Source of the DNA: Pegea sp. RAD2-039
Taxonomy: Eukaryota > Chordata > Thaliacea > Salpida > Salpidae
Assembly: GCA_034620365.1 (NCBI GenBank)
Contig: JAQGEQ010000048.1
Coordinates: 2,170,001 to 2,234,000, forward strand
DNA length: 64,000 nt
Reading direction: 5' to 3'
Shown here: positions 25,968 through 39,487 of the stretch, in pieces
How positions within the stretch are numbered: the stretch's first letter is position 1
Layout of the letters: the number at the start of each line of letters is the position of its first letter
Made by a program: the position numbers and the translations under genes
The notes under the pieces: generated by a model
Database searches by the model: none
What the model was told of the DNA's origin: nothing
The model's input: only the letters and a program-made list of their open reading frames with translations

Positions 25968-28900
25968 AATAACTTGTTTAGGCCTACACTTATAAGAAAT
26001 AACTTGTTTTACGGATAAGTAGCTATTTTAAAGTCTTCTCTGTCACTAATTCCGGTAATTGAATTAGTTGCAATAATTAGTTGAATAAGTAGGCGGGGTT
26101 TATCAAGTATCTCATTCTTTTAACAATATAATGTTAATTGATGTCCAAATTATTTCATTTCTAAACTCAATTTTAATGTTTATTTTAATCAAATTTTAAT
26201 AACTTATGGAGACATTTTTAGACGACCATCTAGATAAGGTGGATTTTGATACTTTCTAAGTTTTTTTCAACTATTTATTTGCTGAAAAATTATACAAAAG
26301 AAATGCGGAAGTTGTCAAAGTTATTAAACAACTTTCTTAGATATGACTGTTCTAGTACTTTTTCTTGACTGCTAAATATAAAATATACAAAAAAGAGTTG
26401 AAATAAGCCTTAAATGTTACCGAGTTAGTAACTTCTATATCTCACTAAGATTCTATTACTTTCAACAAATTATGATGTTTATACCTCGTCATTTCGATAT
26501 TGTTTAAGATTATAGCATCTGCCCCCGAGGCACCAAAATAGAAAATCCATTATTCCTTCTTTCCTTCTGCTAATTTATTTTCAAGAATTTAAATCAGTTC
26601 AAAATAGCATTCAAAATTGAAGAGTTTTTCTATTTTGCTTCATTACCTTTTACTAATCTAAATGAAAGTTTATAAAAATGCCGGAAACATGATTACGTAT
26701 GTGATCTAAAGACATTGGGGAATTATTAGTTGTAAACTTAAGACTTAGCAACTTCTTGTTATTGAAGTTTTATAAAATATTGCAATTTCAAAAGTTTCCT
26801 GTTCGCTTGTTTGATTGATCGAAATATTAAACAACAAAATAGTTGAAAAGAAAAGTTTAGAATCCAAAATGTTCTAAATAAAACCTAATTGAACAAGAGT
26901 AGGCAAGAAATATATTATAAAAGCTCACCAATTATTTCTAAATGATTACTTTTTACGATTCATCGTTTAGACATCGACTATTTAGTTTGTCGAGTAATTG
27001 TAACTTCTAATAGATTTAAAATGAATAGCTTGATACAAAATTAATTCATTTAATTTTTTGAACGTCTTATAATGGCTTTAGAAAGCTATATTTGAACAAA
27101 TTGAAAACAAAACATAAAACTTTTATAACAACTTATGTCAACTGTTTACTCGATTTATTACCATGCACAGAACTACATTTGCAAGTGAAATCTAAAGTGT
27201 AACAAGAAGAAGTCAAAGTTTATCGACATCTTTTAATTTCTAACAGCAAATATAAGTCAAGATACAATCAAGTTCAGCAAACATAAAATTTTTAGCAATC
27301 ACTTACTATCTAAAATCTTATGATATAAAACTATTATATCAAGCAAAAGATGAAAACTTTTATAAGCCATCTGTAACTAGCAAAAGAAAAAAACTTTTCA
27401 TGATAAGCGTCAAAGAACGTTTTTAGACAGTTGGTAGTAAAACAAAGTTTCTCACTCCTAACTGTATTTATTTCATATAAACAACTGATGAAAATATGAA
27501 TTGGGAGAGTTAGAAAGTATTATGATCTTATGATGACTAGCACCAGACAAAATTGAACTACTTCTATAGTGGCTTCTCAAAAAAGTTTAATTTCAGCTTT
27601 TCTGTAGGGAATTGAATGCAACAAACATGTTTTAACAAAGTAACAAATAAAGGTCTGCAGAGAATTCCACTACTTTAACCAGTGAGGCAACTTTTGCCGT
27701 GAAGGCGGATGTAATAGAAATTTCAGGCGCTTATTTTAAGAGTTGCTTCAGCTAAGTGATGATACAATTGTCACTACTATATGGCTTTTAGAGTAGACAT
27801 TCTGCTTTAAATTTTTTCCCCAAAATTTATTTTGATTTATTTTTAGTACTTTACAATTTATATGAAACAGATGTAGTTTCAGAATTAAGCCTTTTTATTA
27901 AAGAACTACCAACAGAGTTAAAAATTTATAAACAATTTGGCTTTATCACATTTTAAAGCTCATAATTTTTTAAATACTCGAAATAAGAAAAATTTATTAG
28001 TGGAAAGAATGAAACTTTAACTGATTGAATTGCTGAATATTCTTTAAAAGTCATTTAAAAATTATTAAACGTCTAAATATCAACTATTCAGTTGGAAGTC
28101 AATTTTTAAGACTGAAATTAAATACAAAATAATCTAATATATTTACCTACATGTATTTTTTATGTGACAAATATTTAAACAATTAGCATTTGAAAGTAAG
28201 TTCTTATATATCTGCTAACCAAAATATTTACATAATTAAGTTCAACTGAAAATATAGGCGATGTAACATTTACACATTGGGATTATTTCAAAGTATAATA
28301 ATCTTATTCAATTAGTATCGTAGTAAAATTAGCTTTAAAAATAAAGAAGAAATTAAACAAATATTTGTTAGTTAGAACTGGATAAGATAACTTGAACATT
28401 TTTTACAGTAATTTAGTATAAAAAAATTTGTTTCACCTTTCGTTGAGATTACTTTTAGCATCAAAATATAAAGTTTCTTTTTGAAGTTTCATTTTTTCTG
28501 AATTATGACATTTATAAACTGTTAACTAAACTTTAATAAGAACACATTTTATTAGGCACTTGATATTTTAAATTGTTTCAAATCAGCAACATTATTTATA
28601 CATAAAATTTGCTTCTTAACTAAAAAACTTTATCGTTTATTTTCAAAGTTGTTGTTTACAACTGCAGTCTTGGTGACTAATATTACGAATAAAAGAAACT
28701 ATTATGACATCATTATAAGACAGTTTTCTCGGACATGTGAAGTACTTCACCATTTCATTGTTTTTAAAGTTTTAATAACTGTGAAAATGAAGTAATCTCA
28801 ACTTTTTAGTGAAATTGGATCAGTTTTATAAAAAAGCTAATTCAAAATTGAAAGAAACACTAATAATATCGAATTATTTAAATACTTTGACTCAAAAGTA

Positions 28901-30601
28901 ATTGAAACTTATAAGATTAATTAAAGAATTTACTATCAATAACAATAATTATCAAATAGGTTTTACTTTATAAAAGTCCTAAAAACTGACAATACTTATG
29001 TAAAATTCGAAACATTAAAAAAAATAAAAACAAATAAGTAATTAAATAAAGGAATTTGAATCTTAAAGTATACCAGTGACTGAAACTTTTCATTAAGCCT
29101 TTTTTGGTGTTAAAAGCACAAACAAAAAACATTATATGGATAATTTAATTTTTGCAAAAAGCCATTTGCACGCGAAGACTTTTAAATTTATTTTTTAATT
29201 TATCAATTGAATTACAGAATAAAAATGTTCAGTAAAAATAGTTTTAAATTCAACATTTGAAAAGCAAAGTAAGTGTCCACAGCAAGAATTATAGAAAAAG
29301 TGAGCCAATGTTTTATTATTTTCTGCTTATATTTTCTATTACAACTAGATATTTTGGTATTTAAGTGTTCAAAACATGTCTTTAAAACCGTTATTATTCA
29401 AAGAACTGAACCCACAAATAAACATTAAATAGAAAACGAAAATTATTCACTGAATGATTCATAAAAAAGTTATAAAAATTATTCGAATTTAAATTTAATT
29501 TCTTTCAATTCAGTTTATTACTTTGTTCAGCAAAATCGATCATGAAAATATATACAACCAAAAGTTTATTTTTTTCTAAAAAAGAAAAATCCTTAGAATA
29601 TGTGACTGATTAAATCATATCAATAATCATTTAATGACATATACTCGTTAACTAAAACGAATTAACTGATTAACAAGTTTAGTCTTTGATGTTTATAATG
29701 ATCAAACAAATTTCTTATAAGTTGTTTTTTAGACTCTTTCAAATATTGATTAAATTGAAGTCTTATTGAGCTGGAATTTCAATTATACTTGACTTGAACG
29801 TGGCTCAACCGTGTGAGATGTGAATTTTTGTTCTTTTTGTTTAGTTGTTTTGATTCTAAACTTTCTGAATAAAGTCAAGCCAAATACACATTTGGATACA
29901 AAAAATTGGCTTTGCTACGAAAACTAATTTTCTCATTTCTTTTGTTTTATATTTTTTATCTCTAAAATTATTTAGTTTTTTTTTCTAAAAGAATAGAGAT
30001 CAGAATATTTCGGGATGCTTAAGAAGCAACAAGAAAACTTTGTTAAGCTTTTTTGAAGCAATTGAAAATTAATTGTATAATTTGTTCTAAACAAAATTAC
30101 TTTATTTGTTGAAAACAGTTTTTAAAAAATCAATTAAACTACTGAAAACGATTTATCAACAATGAATGTTCTCTATATTTTACCATTTATAGAAACAAAT
30201 GTTGAGATAGTTTAAAAAAGAACTGATTGTCTATCAAACAAAATTAACCACCGTCATTAGCGTAATCTATCAAAGCTTTTTATATTTATTTTGAATTACT
30301 TTTTTCTGATGGAAAATCAATTGAATAGAAATGTCAAATCTATTTGCTCTATCTAAAATCTATTTATAAACTAATTGTCTTTGCTTATCATCAACTCTTT
30401 CTTCAACAATACTTAAACCTCTTCAAAAACTTTTGATGTTGGGATAATTATAATTTAGTAATGCTCAAATGCTCAGATTGATTTTGAAATAGGAATCTTT
30501 TTGGTAGTCAACAAATTAATGAAAGAAAATGTAAAATGTCAACAAACACAAACATTCTGATCACCAATAACAACAAACATAAATGCTGCGTCTGGATGTA
30601 A
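25968..30601. other. Gene-free AT-rich stretch upstream of anoctamin
   Basis: No exon with family resemblance or consistent splicing was found on either strand. It should contain the anoctamin promoter and the 3' UTR of the next minus-strand gene, which may also have further 3' exons here that I could not detect. Confidence 0.35.
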
Positions 30602-33600
30602 CTAAAAAAAAGTATTTCTGTCGTTTACCTTGGTGTTGTTTTTATTGTTTCCCTGTTTAGTAGGTTTCAAAATTCGTTTATTTCGTTGCTGTTGAAGCGA
30701 CCTACATTTCATTTCCGAGTGGTTTTGTCGACCACTTTTCAGAAATGCCTCAGATTGATCCCAGCTTCTACTGCTGCTGTTGATCCCGGATCCACTGCCC
30801 AGTAGTTGTAGCATAACTGACTTTTTATGAAAGTTTAGTAAACAGTTTATGTCATTACTAGTTTTCAGTAAAATTCTGAAATTCAACATATTTTTTTCAT
30901 TTCCCAAACCTCACCAGCAAGCAATTTAGCTACAAACAAACTTCTTCAACACTTTATTATTATAAAGTATTATTTAAATATTTTTAAAAAACGAGTTGTA
31001 ATTTTTTAAAGATTTTTTTATGTAATATCAGTTTAGTTTGAATATTATGACAAAAAGATGAATTGAGATGATGGTGAACAATTTTACATTTTGTCTTTAT
31101 TGTATAAAAGTAAAGAAAATTGAAAAAATTTTCCTTTCACTTTAAAACTTGCACAAGAAGCTTATATAAGCTGCAAATAACTCACTGAGAAAAATTGATC
31201 TTCTGAATTATTTAATATGAGTTTTTTTACCATTTTCTTGTTTGACGTTTTAGGTACTAGAGTAAAGTCACAACTTAATTGCTGAAAATTGCCAAACAAG
31301 TCGTATTTAAAACTAAAATAACAACTGCAGTAACTTAGAAGCAAACCAAACTATCAGTCTGTTTACTTATCTGAAGTATTATCAAAATCATCAACCTAAA
31401 CTTCTATGAAAAAATATTTTAACAAATAATTTCGAGGTAAGTTAATCCTACAATCCAGCTTTCATTATATGAATGGTAAATATGACTGATGAAACTTTCT
31501 TTTCTGCTACAAATGAGAAAAAAAGCCTTAAGTAAACTCTTACTACTAATTGCTCATACTTCAAAATAACTACAAACATTTCCCTTCCTAGCTTTTTGAA
31601 TGAAAAAAGTAGAAGAGGCCCCTTTACAAATTATATTCTTATTTTCTAGCTTGTTCATTCGGAATAAATATTTTCTTTTGCCATCAATAATGCAAATATC
31701 TGTCTCTTCTTTTTTCTTTTCTATCTACTTGCGGTATGTAGATTTTAGAGTGAGCTTTAATGTGTCACATATCTCTTCTCAGGCCATTTGGTGATTCTAT
31801 CTCATTTTTTTAAACTCTTATAAAGAAATTTTAAAAAATTCAATGATTTAGTCTTAAAGCTAAATAAAGTTTTTTGCTTGTTATTGTGAAATCTAAACTT
31901 TCTATTCAATGCTGAAGAAATTTCATTGTATAAATTTGTGACAAATTTGATAAAAAGAATTTCAAAAAAGCTTTTAATCAAAACTATAATTAGCTGGTAA
32001 AAGTCAAAGTTTAAAAAACAAACTTAAAAGATTTAACCCCTATTATATCAGTCAACATCTACATAACAATTGAAATCTCAAGCACCGATACATTATTTCT
32101 CTTTTTAAAAATTAAGTTTACTAAAAACCTTTGTGAAAAAGCCTGAAATAAAACTTTTTTCATTTTTTAGCCATCTCAAATTTTTTCAAAATTTCATGAG
32201 CTATTAAAATTAATGAGAATAATTTGCTGTTTCTTATAAGCTGAAAAAGCGCAATAGGCAACTTCAAGTGATTGGAAAACCTTATTGAGTGATTGAAACT
32301 CAAATTAAAATTGAGTCAAAATAACTAATTTGAAATTTACTATAAATTTCAAATACTCTAAAAATAATTTTTCAACCACTTAAACAAAACTTTGGCTTTA
32401 CCTGAATCATCTAATTCTGCTTAAAATTTAAATTATTTAACATCTAAAGAATACATAAGATCTAATAGATTTTATATTTGGATCGGAATGTATTTAAATT
32501 TAGATGTAACCAATATGATGATCAAATCGATGAAAATATACTCCAAAAAATTACAAAGTTACAATAATCTTTTATGTTAAGAATAATTTTGTACTTAACT
32601 AAGCTAAGAAAATCATTTGTTTGTAGTTACATAAGTAAAGATTGACTGGAGATTTATACTTTATAAATTTATAATTAGCCTGATGAGTATAGTATTGACT
32701 TAATCCAATGAAATTATTCAATATCTTTTATATAACACATTAAAGATTATGAGCTTATCTTTCAAGTCTTATATTACATACTAACAGCTACTAATTCAAA
32801 TCTTACTCACTAACTTCTTAGCTTATTTCAAAATAACATTTTTATCTGTTTTTTTATCTGAATAAACTTAAAATTTTTAACGGGAAATAATTTCCTGTCA
32901 AGACAAAATTTTTTCCCGATTAAAAGTGTTTACAAGATGGTGCCCCATCAAAAATGTCTAATTTGAATCAAAATAAAGTTTTCAAACATTTGCCACTTAC
33001 ATTTTCTAGCTGAGAAGATGCAGTTGTAGGTTCGAAAGATTTATTTATCTGTGGATTCTGTAAAATATGAATTACTTGAACGCCATGCATAACTTAAATT
33101 AATTTTATTATTATTAATCAATATTCATTTTAATCACTAGATTTTTTGTCAATAAAACGAGACAATGTCGATTAATAAAACCTTTTTCATCGACTAACAA
33201 CTAGTTTGATTGAAAAAGCTGAAAAATCCTTTAACGAAATATGATATTTACATCAATAATTTATAGGATGATTAGATTTCAATAAACTAAAAAAAACTTT
33301 TCACTGCTTCAGTCGATACTTCTAAATTAAAATTTAAGATTAAAGATTTAAAATTTCAAAATTTAAGTTCTTTGTATTATTTGCAAGAAAATCTGATCAA
33401 AAATAGTTATATTTTATTTTATTGTAAAACTATCGTTAAAATCATTAAAAACTAATAAAAATATATTAATACTTGAATTTATTTTTGGGAAATATTTGCA
33501 GCAACATGTAATAGCTCAAAATTTTTAAACAAATATTCAATTAATTATAAATAACTTTCAAAGGCTGCCAAGAAATAGTATTCAAAAAAATTCTTTGTCA

Positions 33601-36600
33601 AGAATAAATTTTAGTAAATTATTTGGAAACATCTCTTAATTTTTTAAAATACAAATTGTATTTAACTAATAAATAAGTTTTATAAATTCTAATCACTTTT
33701 TATAACTCAATTAATTTTAACATTTTTTGAGCTGCTTATAGCAAAACAAAAGACTTTATTGAAAATTATTTTAATTTAACTCATTTTTTAAAGTGTAGAT
33801 GGCATTTATAGAGGAAATTACTAGTTAATAATTAACCATGTTTAAAGATGCTTAAGTATGCTTTATTTAAACTAAACAATATGTAAGCTTCATTATAGTT
33901 GAAAATCATTTCTAACTTCCAAGTAAGCTTCTTTTTTCACTATGTCAAATTGTCAGTCATCAAAAAATTAACAAATAAATGAATGATTCACTACTTTAAT
34001 AGCTACAGAAAAAAGCTTACTTTTTCGACGACTTTCATTTCTTTATATAATTGTTTATACATCTTAGGAGTGACTGTACCTACTCCTGCTTGTGTTCCTG
34101 TTACAAGCGCCATTGGTTTTGCAATTTTTGGACTAACTTCTCGACTTGGTTCCGTGTAGTGAATAACTCTTGAACCACCGCTAGATGGCGCAGTATTACT
34201 CGTGTATGCAAACGGTTGTTGAGCTTCTAAGATTTAAAAAAAATTTATTAAACAAAGGCAAACATATAATCAAAAAGATAAATAGATAAAAATAATAAAT
34301 AATGGTATATAAATAACAGATGAATAAATAAACTTATAAGTTTTTTTTAATTAATTTGAAAATTTAAGAACAAATTGATAACTAAGAAAAATTATGAAAA
34401 ATATGAAAGACATGGAATATTGGTGCTAATCTAGAAATGGAACAATGAAATTAAGACAAACTAATATATGAAGGATATCAAAACTTTTCCATCCTTATTG
34501 ATGATCCAATATTAAAGATTATTAAAGATTGTAAACAACTCACTTCTTGTAAAAAGTAAGATTGAAATAACTAAACGACAAAAGTGAAATTTGTTGAACA
34601 TAACAAACAAAAATTTCTCATTGAACATAAATCAGTTATAAAACGAATGAATAAACGAGATTTGTTGTGACATCATAGATCATTTAACCATCACCAAAAC
34701 AATAAATATTGGTATAAAAGAAAACACTTAAAAATCAGTTTTTAAAAATATCATATTTAGAAATAAGTAGAATCGAACAGCAGATTTCATTTGTTAATTT
34801 CTTTAAACTATTATTATATGGGTATCAAAATATCAACCAAAATCATTCTAAATTTTTGTACTTACGTTAATTTGCAACAAGAACATATAAATTTCTTACA
34901 AGTAAACTTTACTTATTATCAGCTAACAAATTTGTTTTAAATAAATAAATTTCCTAAAAATTTCCAGCTAATCGTGATTGTATGAACAAAAATATTTATT
35001 GGCTTCAATTCAGGTTTTATTTTTAAGTCACGTAAATTGAATTAAACTAAAACTAGAATAGTTAAAATTAGTCAGATATTAGCTAACTTTTGAGCTTTTC
35101 TTAAAACTTTAAAAGTAATCGAATGACAAAATTACTCAACCTTATCATAAGCTTAATTTCAAAAATAAATTTTTCGTTCAAGCTCATTCTTTATAATTAC
35201 AATTTATTAGGATAACAAGAAAATATTGAAAACTACTAATACTAATAGTTATAATTCTTTTAATTTTAATACTTACCTATTAAGGAGGTTTTTTCTGAAG
35301 AGTTTTTTATTGCAGCTGTTTTATCTGCATTAATAAACTAATTTCAAACACAAATTTGACTAGATAGTAAAAAGAATAAACTATTATATTAATTAATTCA
35401 TATTTTCTCCAAAACTACTCTACACGAGTTATGAGATCTAAGCTATTATCTAGATCATAAGAAATGTTTAATAAAACGATTATGATTATTTTATGATCTA
35501 CAGTCTAAACTAGTATATGATGCTTTTGGTATTTCAATTCACCTGATATTGCATCCATAGCTTGAAAAAATTTTGTGTGGTGTAAAAAAAAAGAAGTATT
35601 ATTTTAAAAATGTTTTCAAAACACGAAGTTAATAACATTTAAGTTTTCTTATTTCTAGTTGAAACGTTTTTCTAGAAATTTATTTTTTATATAAATAATA
35701 CAGTAATATTTATGACTTAAAATAAAAGTTTTTATAATAATGACTCAACTGATATATTTTATTAAAGATGCTTTGCACATATGTGATTGCTACATATTAG
35801 TATTAGGCAATTGAATTTTGAAACTAGTTCAAAAAATAATAACCAGGTTGTTTCCCATCTTTAAAATTCGAAAAAAATAATTAAGGAATAAACTTACTTT
35901 AAGTAAAGAGAAATAAGTAAACTCTGAACTATCAACTTCAGTAATTCTATCAATTTATCGATTGACATTTATCAGGAATATTTTGTGAATAAAAAAAAAC
36001 ATTACAACTAACTTCACTTAATTCTTAATTTTGAACAAGAGCTATGAAAAGACTTCAAACAAACTAACTAATTCACTCTTGTAGACATTAATAGTTTTGC
36101 TGACTTTACTATTGCTAATTAAATAATTTAATTTTTTCTGCTTCTCTTTTATACTATTTAAATACTAAAGATCATACAGAAATTCAGAACTGATAGATTA
36201 TTTAGTTAATACTGTACCAGTATTTTTTAGTTTATTTTTTCAAACAAATTCTATTTACTTCTTTCCATTTTGATATCAACTATACTTTTCAGAACTATTA
36301 ACTAAAAATATTCTTTAAATGTAGTAAATGCCTCAAATAATGAACAAAAAGATATTTGAATAACAATAATTATACAAACAGTACTGATATGGAATTATAT
36401 TTGTTAATAAAGTTGTAGACGCCTCTGTTAAACAAGAACTAAAAAATTAGAGCCTATTCACAAAATCACAAAATAAATTTCAATCCGGAAACCTTTATAA
36501 AAAGCGAGACGTGAAACTCAACTATTCATTCAATTTACGAATCATATCAAAAAACTAAAAAAAATTTCAGCGTAAATTTAACGATATTAAAAGTTCATTT

Positions 36601-39487
36601 GATTATTATTGTTTAAATTTACTAGTTGGTGTTAAATTCAACTGTAAACTAAAATTTTTAACAAAATATTAAAAGTTAAAAGAATTGAATTGAAGCTCAA
36701 ACAGAAACGTTTTTTTTTTAAATGTTTTTGACGGAAACGAGTAATCATACACTCATCAAAATCTTTAGAATCATAAATAAAACTCACCTTTTGCTTGATC
36801 AATTAGATTCAAAGTTGACTTGTGCTTTAAATTTTCTGCAAAAGAAAAAGAATTACTTAAATAATGTTTTTTGAATATTTTATATTTTACATTTTCCTTT
36901 TTTATTAACTTTTATCAACTTTAGGGCTGATATTAGTAATGATTGTAAGTAACCAGATAAAGTTTAATAAATAATAGATTCAGATAATTTAACCGCATTT
37001 GTTCTGTTTGCTTAAAATGAAAGTTTGTTTAAATATGTAAAGCAAAAATGTAAAAGTTTAACTTATTCGGTATTCTAACGATAAGCTTTTTTAAAAATAC
37101 ATCTTTAAAAAAGATCTGTGCAATTAAAACTGAAGGACATCTTTTAAAAGTTGGCTAATACCTCTTCTGATAATGTTTAATAATCAAAATAAACTAAAGC
37201 AACTTAATAAATAAAACATTTAAATCATTTAAATGATTACTTAAGCTAATAAAAAACTCTAAAAAAATAACTTAAAAGTAATGGAACAAAAATTGAAGAG
37301 ATTGTTTAAAATCTGCTAAAAATAAAATGAGTCAAATATTTAGGTTATTTTTAGCTCTTGTATACAATAAATAAAATTTAAAGATTGAGAATACTTTTAG
37401 GAATCTTATTTGAAATTGATAGTAGATATTGAATAAAAATCGATAAGTTCAAATGTAAATCAAATAAGGAGATCTATATAGAATAAAAACAAATATTTTA
37501 TTTTTCTATCTATGAAAAGTAAACTTTAGTTTAAAAAGTTATTAGATTAAAATAGCATCTACTGAAATGCTGCATTATGAACAGTTTTTCATTAAATCTG
37601 ACATGTTAAAAAATAAAAGATTATATAAAAACATTTGAGCTAAATAATTCTAATTATTAATAAAAATTGTTAAATTATAAGTTACTGTCATTAGGCCAAG
37701 TAGGTTATAATGATAGTTTTAATTAAGCACCAAATTGAAACAAAAGTGTTAATTATTGATGAAAAGAATTAGTCATAAAACAACTAATAAAAGAAAATTT
37801 ATATACAAAAAACTCTTTTAATGTTTAATAAACTTCAAAAGATGATTCTTCTAAAATGTAAAAAGTGCTACCAATTTACACAAAGTCTCACAAAAAATTG
37901 AAGAAAATCTGTATAAACATCGAGTTTAAGTTATGTTTATTAATACATTAAATGTTTTATTCATTATTTGGTTTTGTTTGTAAAATAAAAAATAAGAATT
38001 GAAAATCAAAACATTTTGTTACAAATAATTCTATTTCCGGAGTTGTTATAATTTCATAACTTAGTTGTTACTTTAACAAGTTGTCAGAGATTGAAAAAAA
38101 AATTGTAAAGTAAATTTTCTACAAATTAATCAACTTTGTTTAAACAGCCTTCAACAATGTGTAGATAAATGTAAAAAATTATCAATTTTAAACTGAAGCT
38201 ACAAAACAGAAACAATCAAACTCGTAATTTGATACTTTAGCTGACTAATATATTTTCATTCATTTAGAACAAATTTGATTATAAAATCAGCTTTTGAAAG
38301 AAAAACAATTATCGCTTTTTGTTGTTGTTACATTTCTCATCTAAACATTTCGTTAGACAGAAACTGTTAGCTGTAAAACCAAGAATTAAGTATTTAACTT
38401 GCTTAATCTATGAAGACAAATTTTGTTAATGAGAAAATGTAGTGAGTATAAAATATATAGGTAGAAAGGTAAGTAGATAAGCAAGTATTACTAAAATTAT
38501 AGATTCATTTTTTTATTTATAATTAATTTTTGAGATAATTTAGTCACAAATTATTTCAAATAATTTGTTTGAATGATTTGTTGTATGCTTTTAACTAATA
38601 ATATTTTTGGTATCTTAGATTTTGTAAAAACTGTCTTAAGTTTCTATCTATCTCAATATTAGACTTATAAAAACAATTTTGTTTTCTTTTTACTTAAAAA
38701 TGTTGAACTTTTTACCAGAACTGTTTTGTATTCAAAATATCAAAATAGCTTATTTAATTTGAGTTCTCAACTTTAAAGTTTAAATTGGTTCTAAGAAAAT
38801 AATTGAAATTGATAACAGAATTGAGTTAGAAATTAGTTGATGATTTAATTAGTTAATCAACAAGTATTTTGAAAGTCTGGAAAAAACGAAAGTTTCCTCA
38901 AATGTTTTAGAAATATGTTTAAATATAAAAAAGCACGAAAATCGACCAAAATGGACTTTAATCATTTTACCTTTCACTTGTTGTCTTGGAGTCTCATATA
39001 ATGAAATACTTTTTTTCAAATTATTTGTGAGATCTTCTTTTGATTGATTCTTATTTTCTACATCTAAAAAATTTCTCTGATCTGATCCAGATGCAACATC
39101 AAGAAGAGTAGAAGCTGCAGGAGATCGAAGAATCTTCCAATCAGTCTCACCTACAGTCATTACATAATCTCTTCTTGCTTGATCATCCTCATCTACTTCT
39201 AGCGGCTCCACAACTCGTTTTCTTCGACGTCTTCGTTTTCTTTTCACCTTTGATTTACCAGTTGCTGGCGCGGTGTCTGCGGCTATGACGTCATCTTTTT
39301 TATTTTTGTTTGTTGTAAACTTTTCTTCCAAAACTTCACGCTCTAGTGAACGTGGTCTTGAATACTTTGAGGGACTTGAAGAAGGAGACGTCATAGTTAC
39401 GTCATCAGTGACCTCAGTTTCATCTTCACTAGATATGAATCCAATATTAGATGTTCCCGAAGTTTCTTTTTCCCAATTGTTATTCAT
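30602..39487 (-). CDS. Unrecognised basic low-complexity protein with micro-exons
   Basis: Eight exons join in frame to 402 aa: 39487-38971, 36835-36788, 35560-35543, 35324-35277, 34226-34021, 33057-33001, 31281-31186 and 30820-30602. The first four introns are all phase 1, the last three phase 0. The protein starts MNNNWEKETSGTSNIGF, has a Ser-rich acidic region to about residue 40, a strongly basic run KRKRRRRRKR near residue 85 that could act as a nuclear-localisation signal, then VGETDWKILRSPAASTLLDV, and in the 34.1-kb exon IHYTEPSREVSPK and VTPKMYKQLYKEMKVVEK. No folded domain or membrane helix is evident. I do not recognise the family. The 30.8-kb exon may end at a donor at 30629 (AAG|GTAAAC) and continue elsewhere rather than stop at 30602. 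Exons 2-4 (48, 18 and 48 nt) are multiples of three and could be skipped without frame change. Confidence 0.6.
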
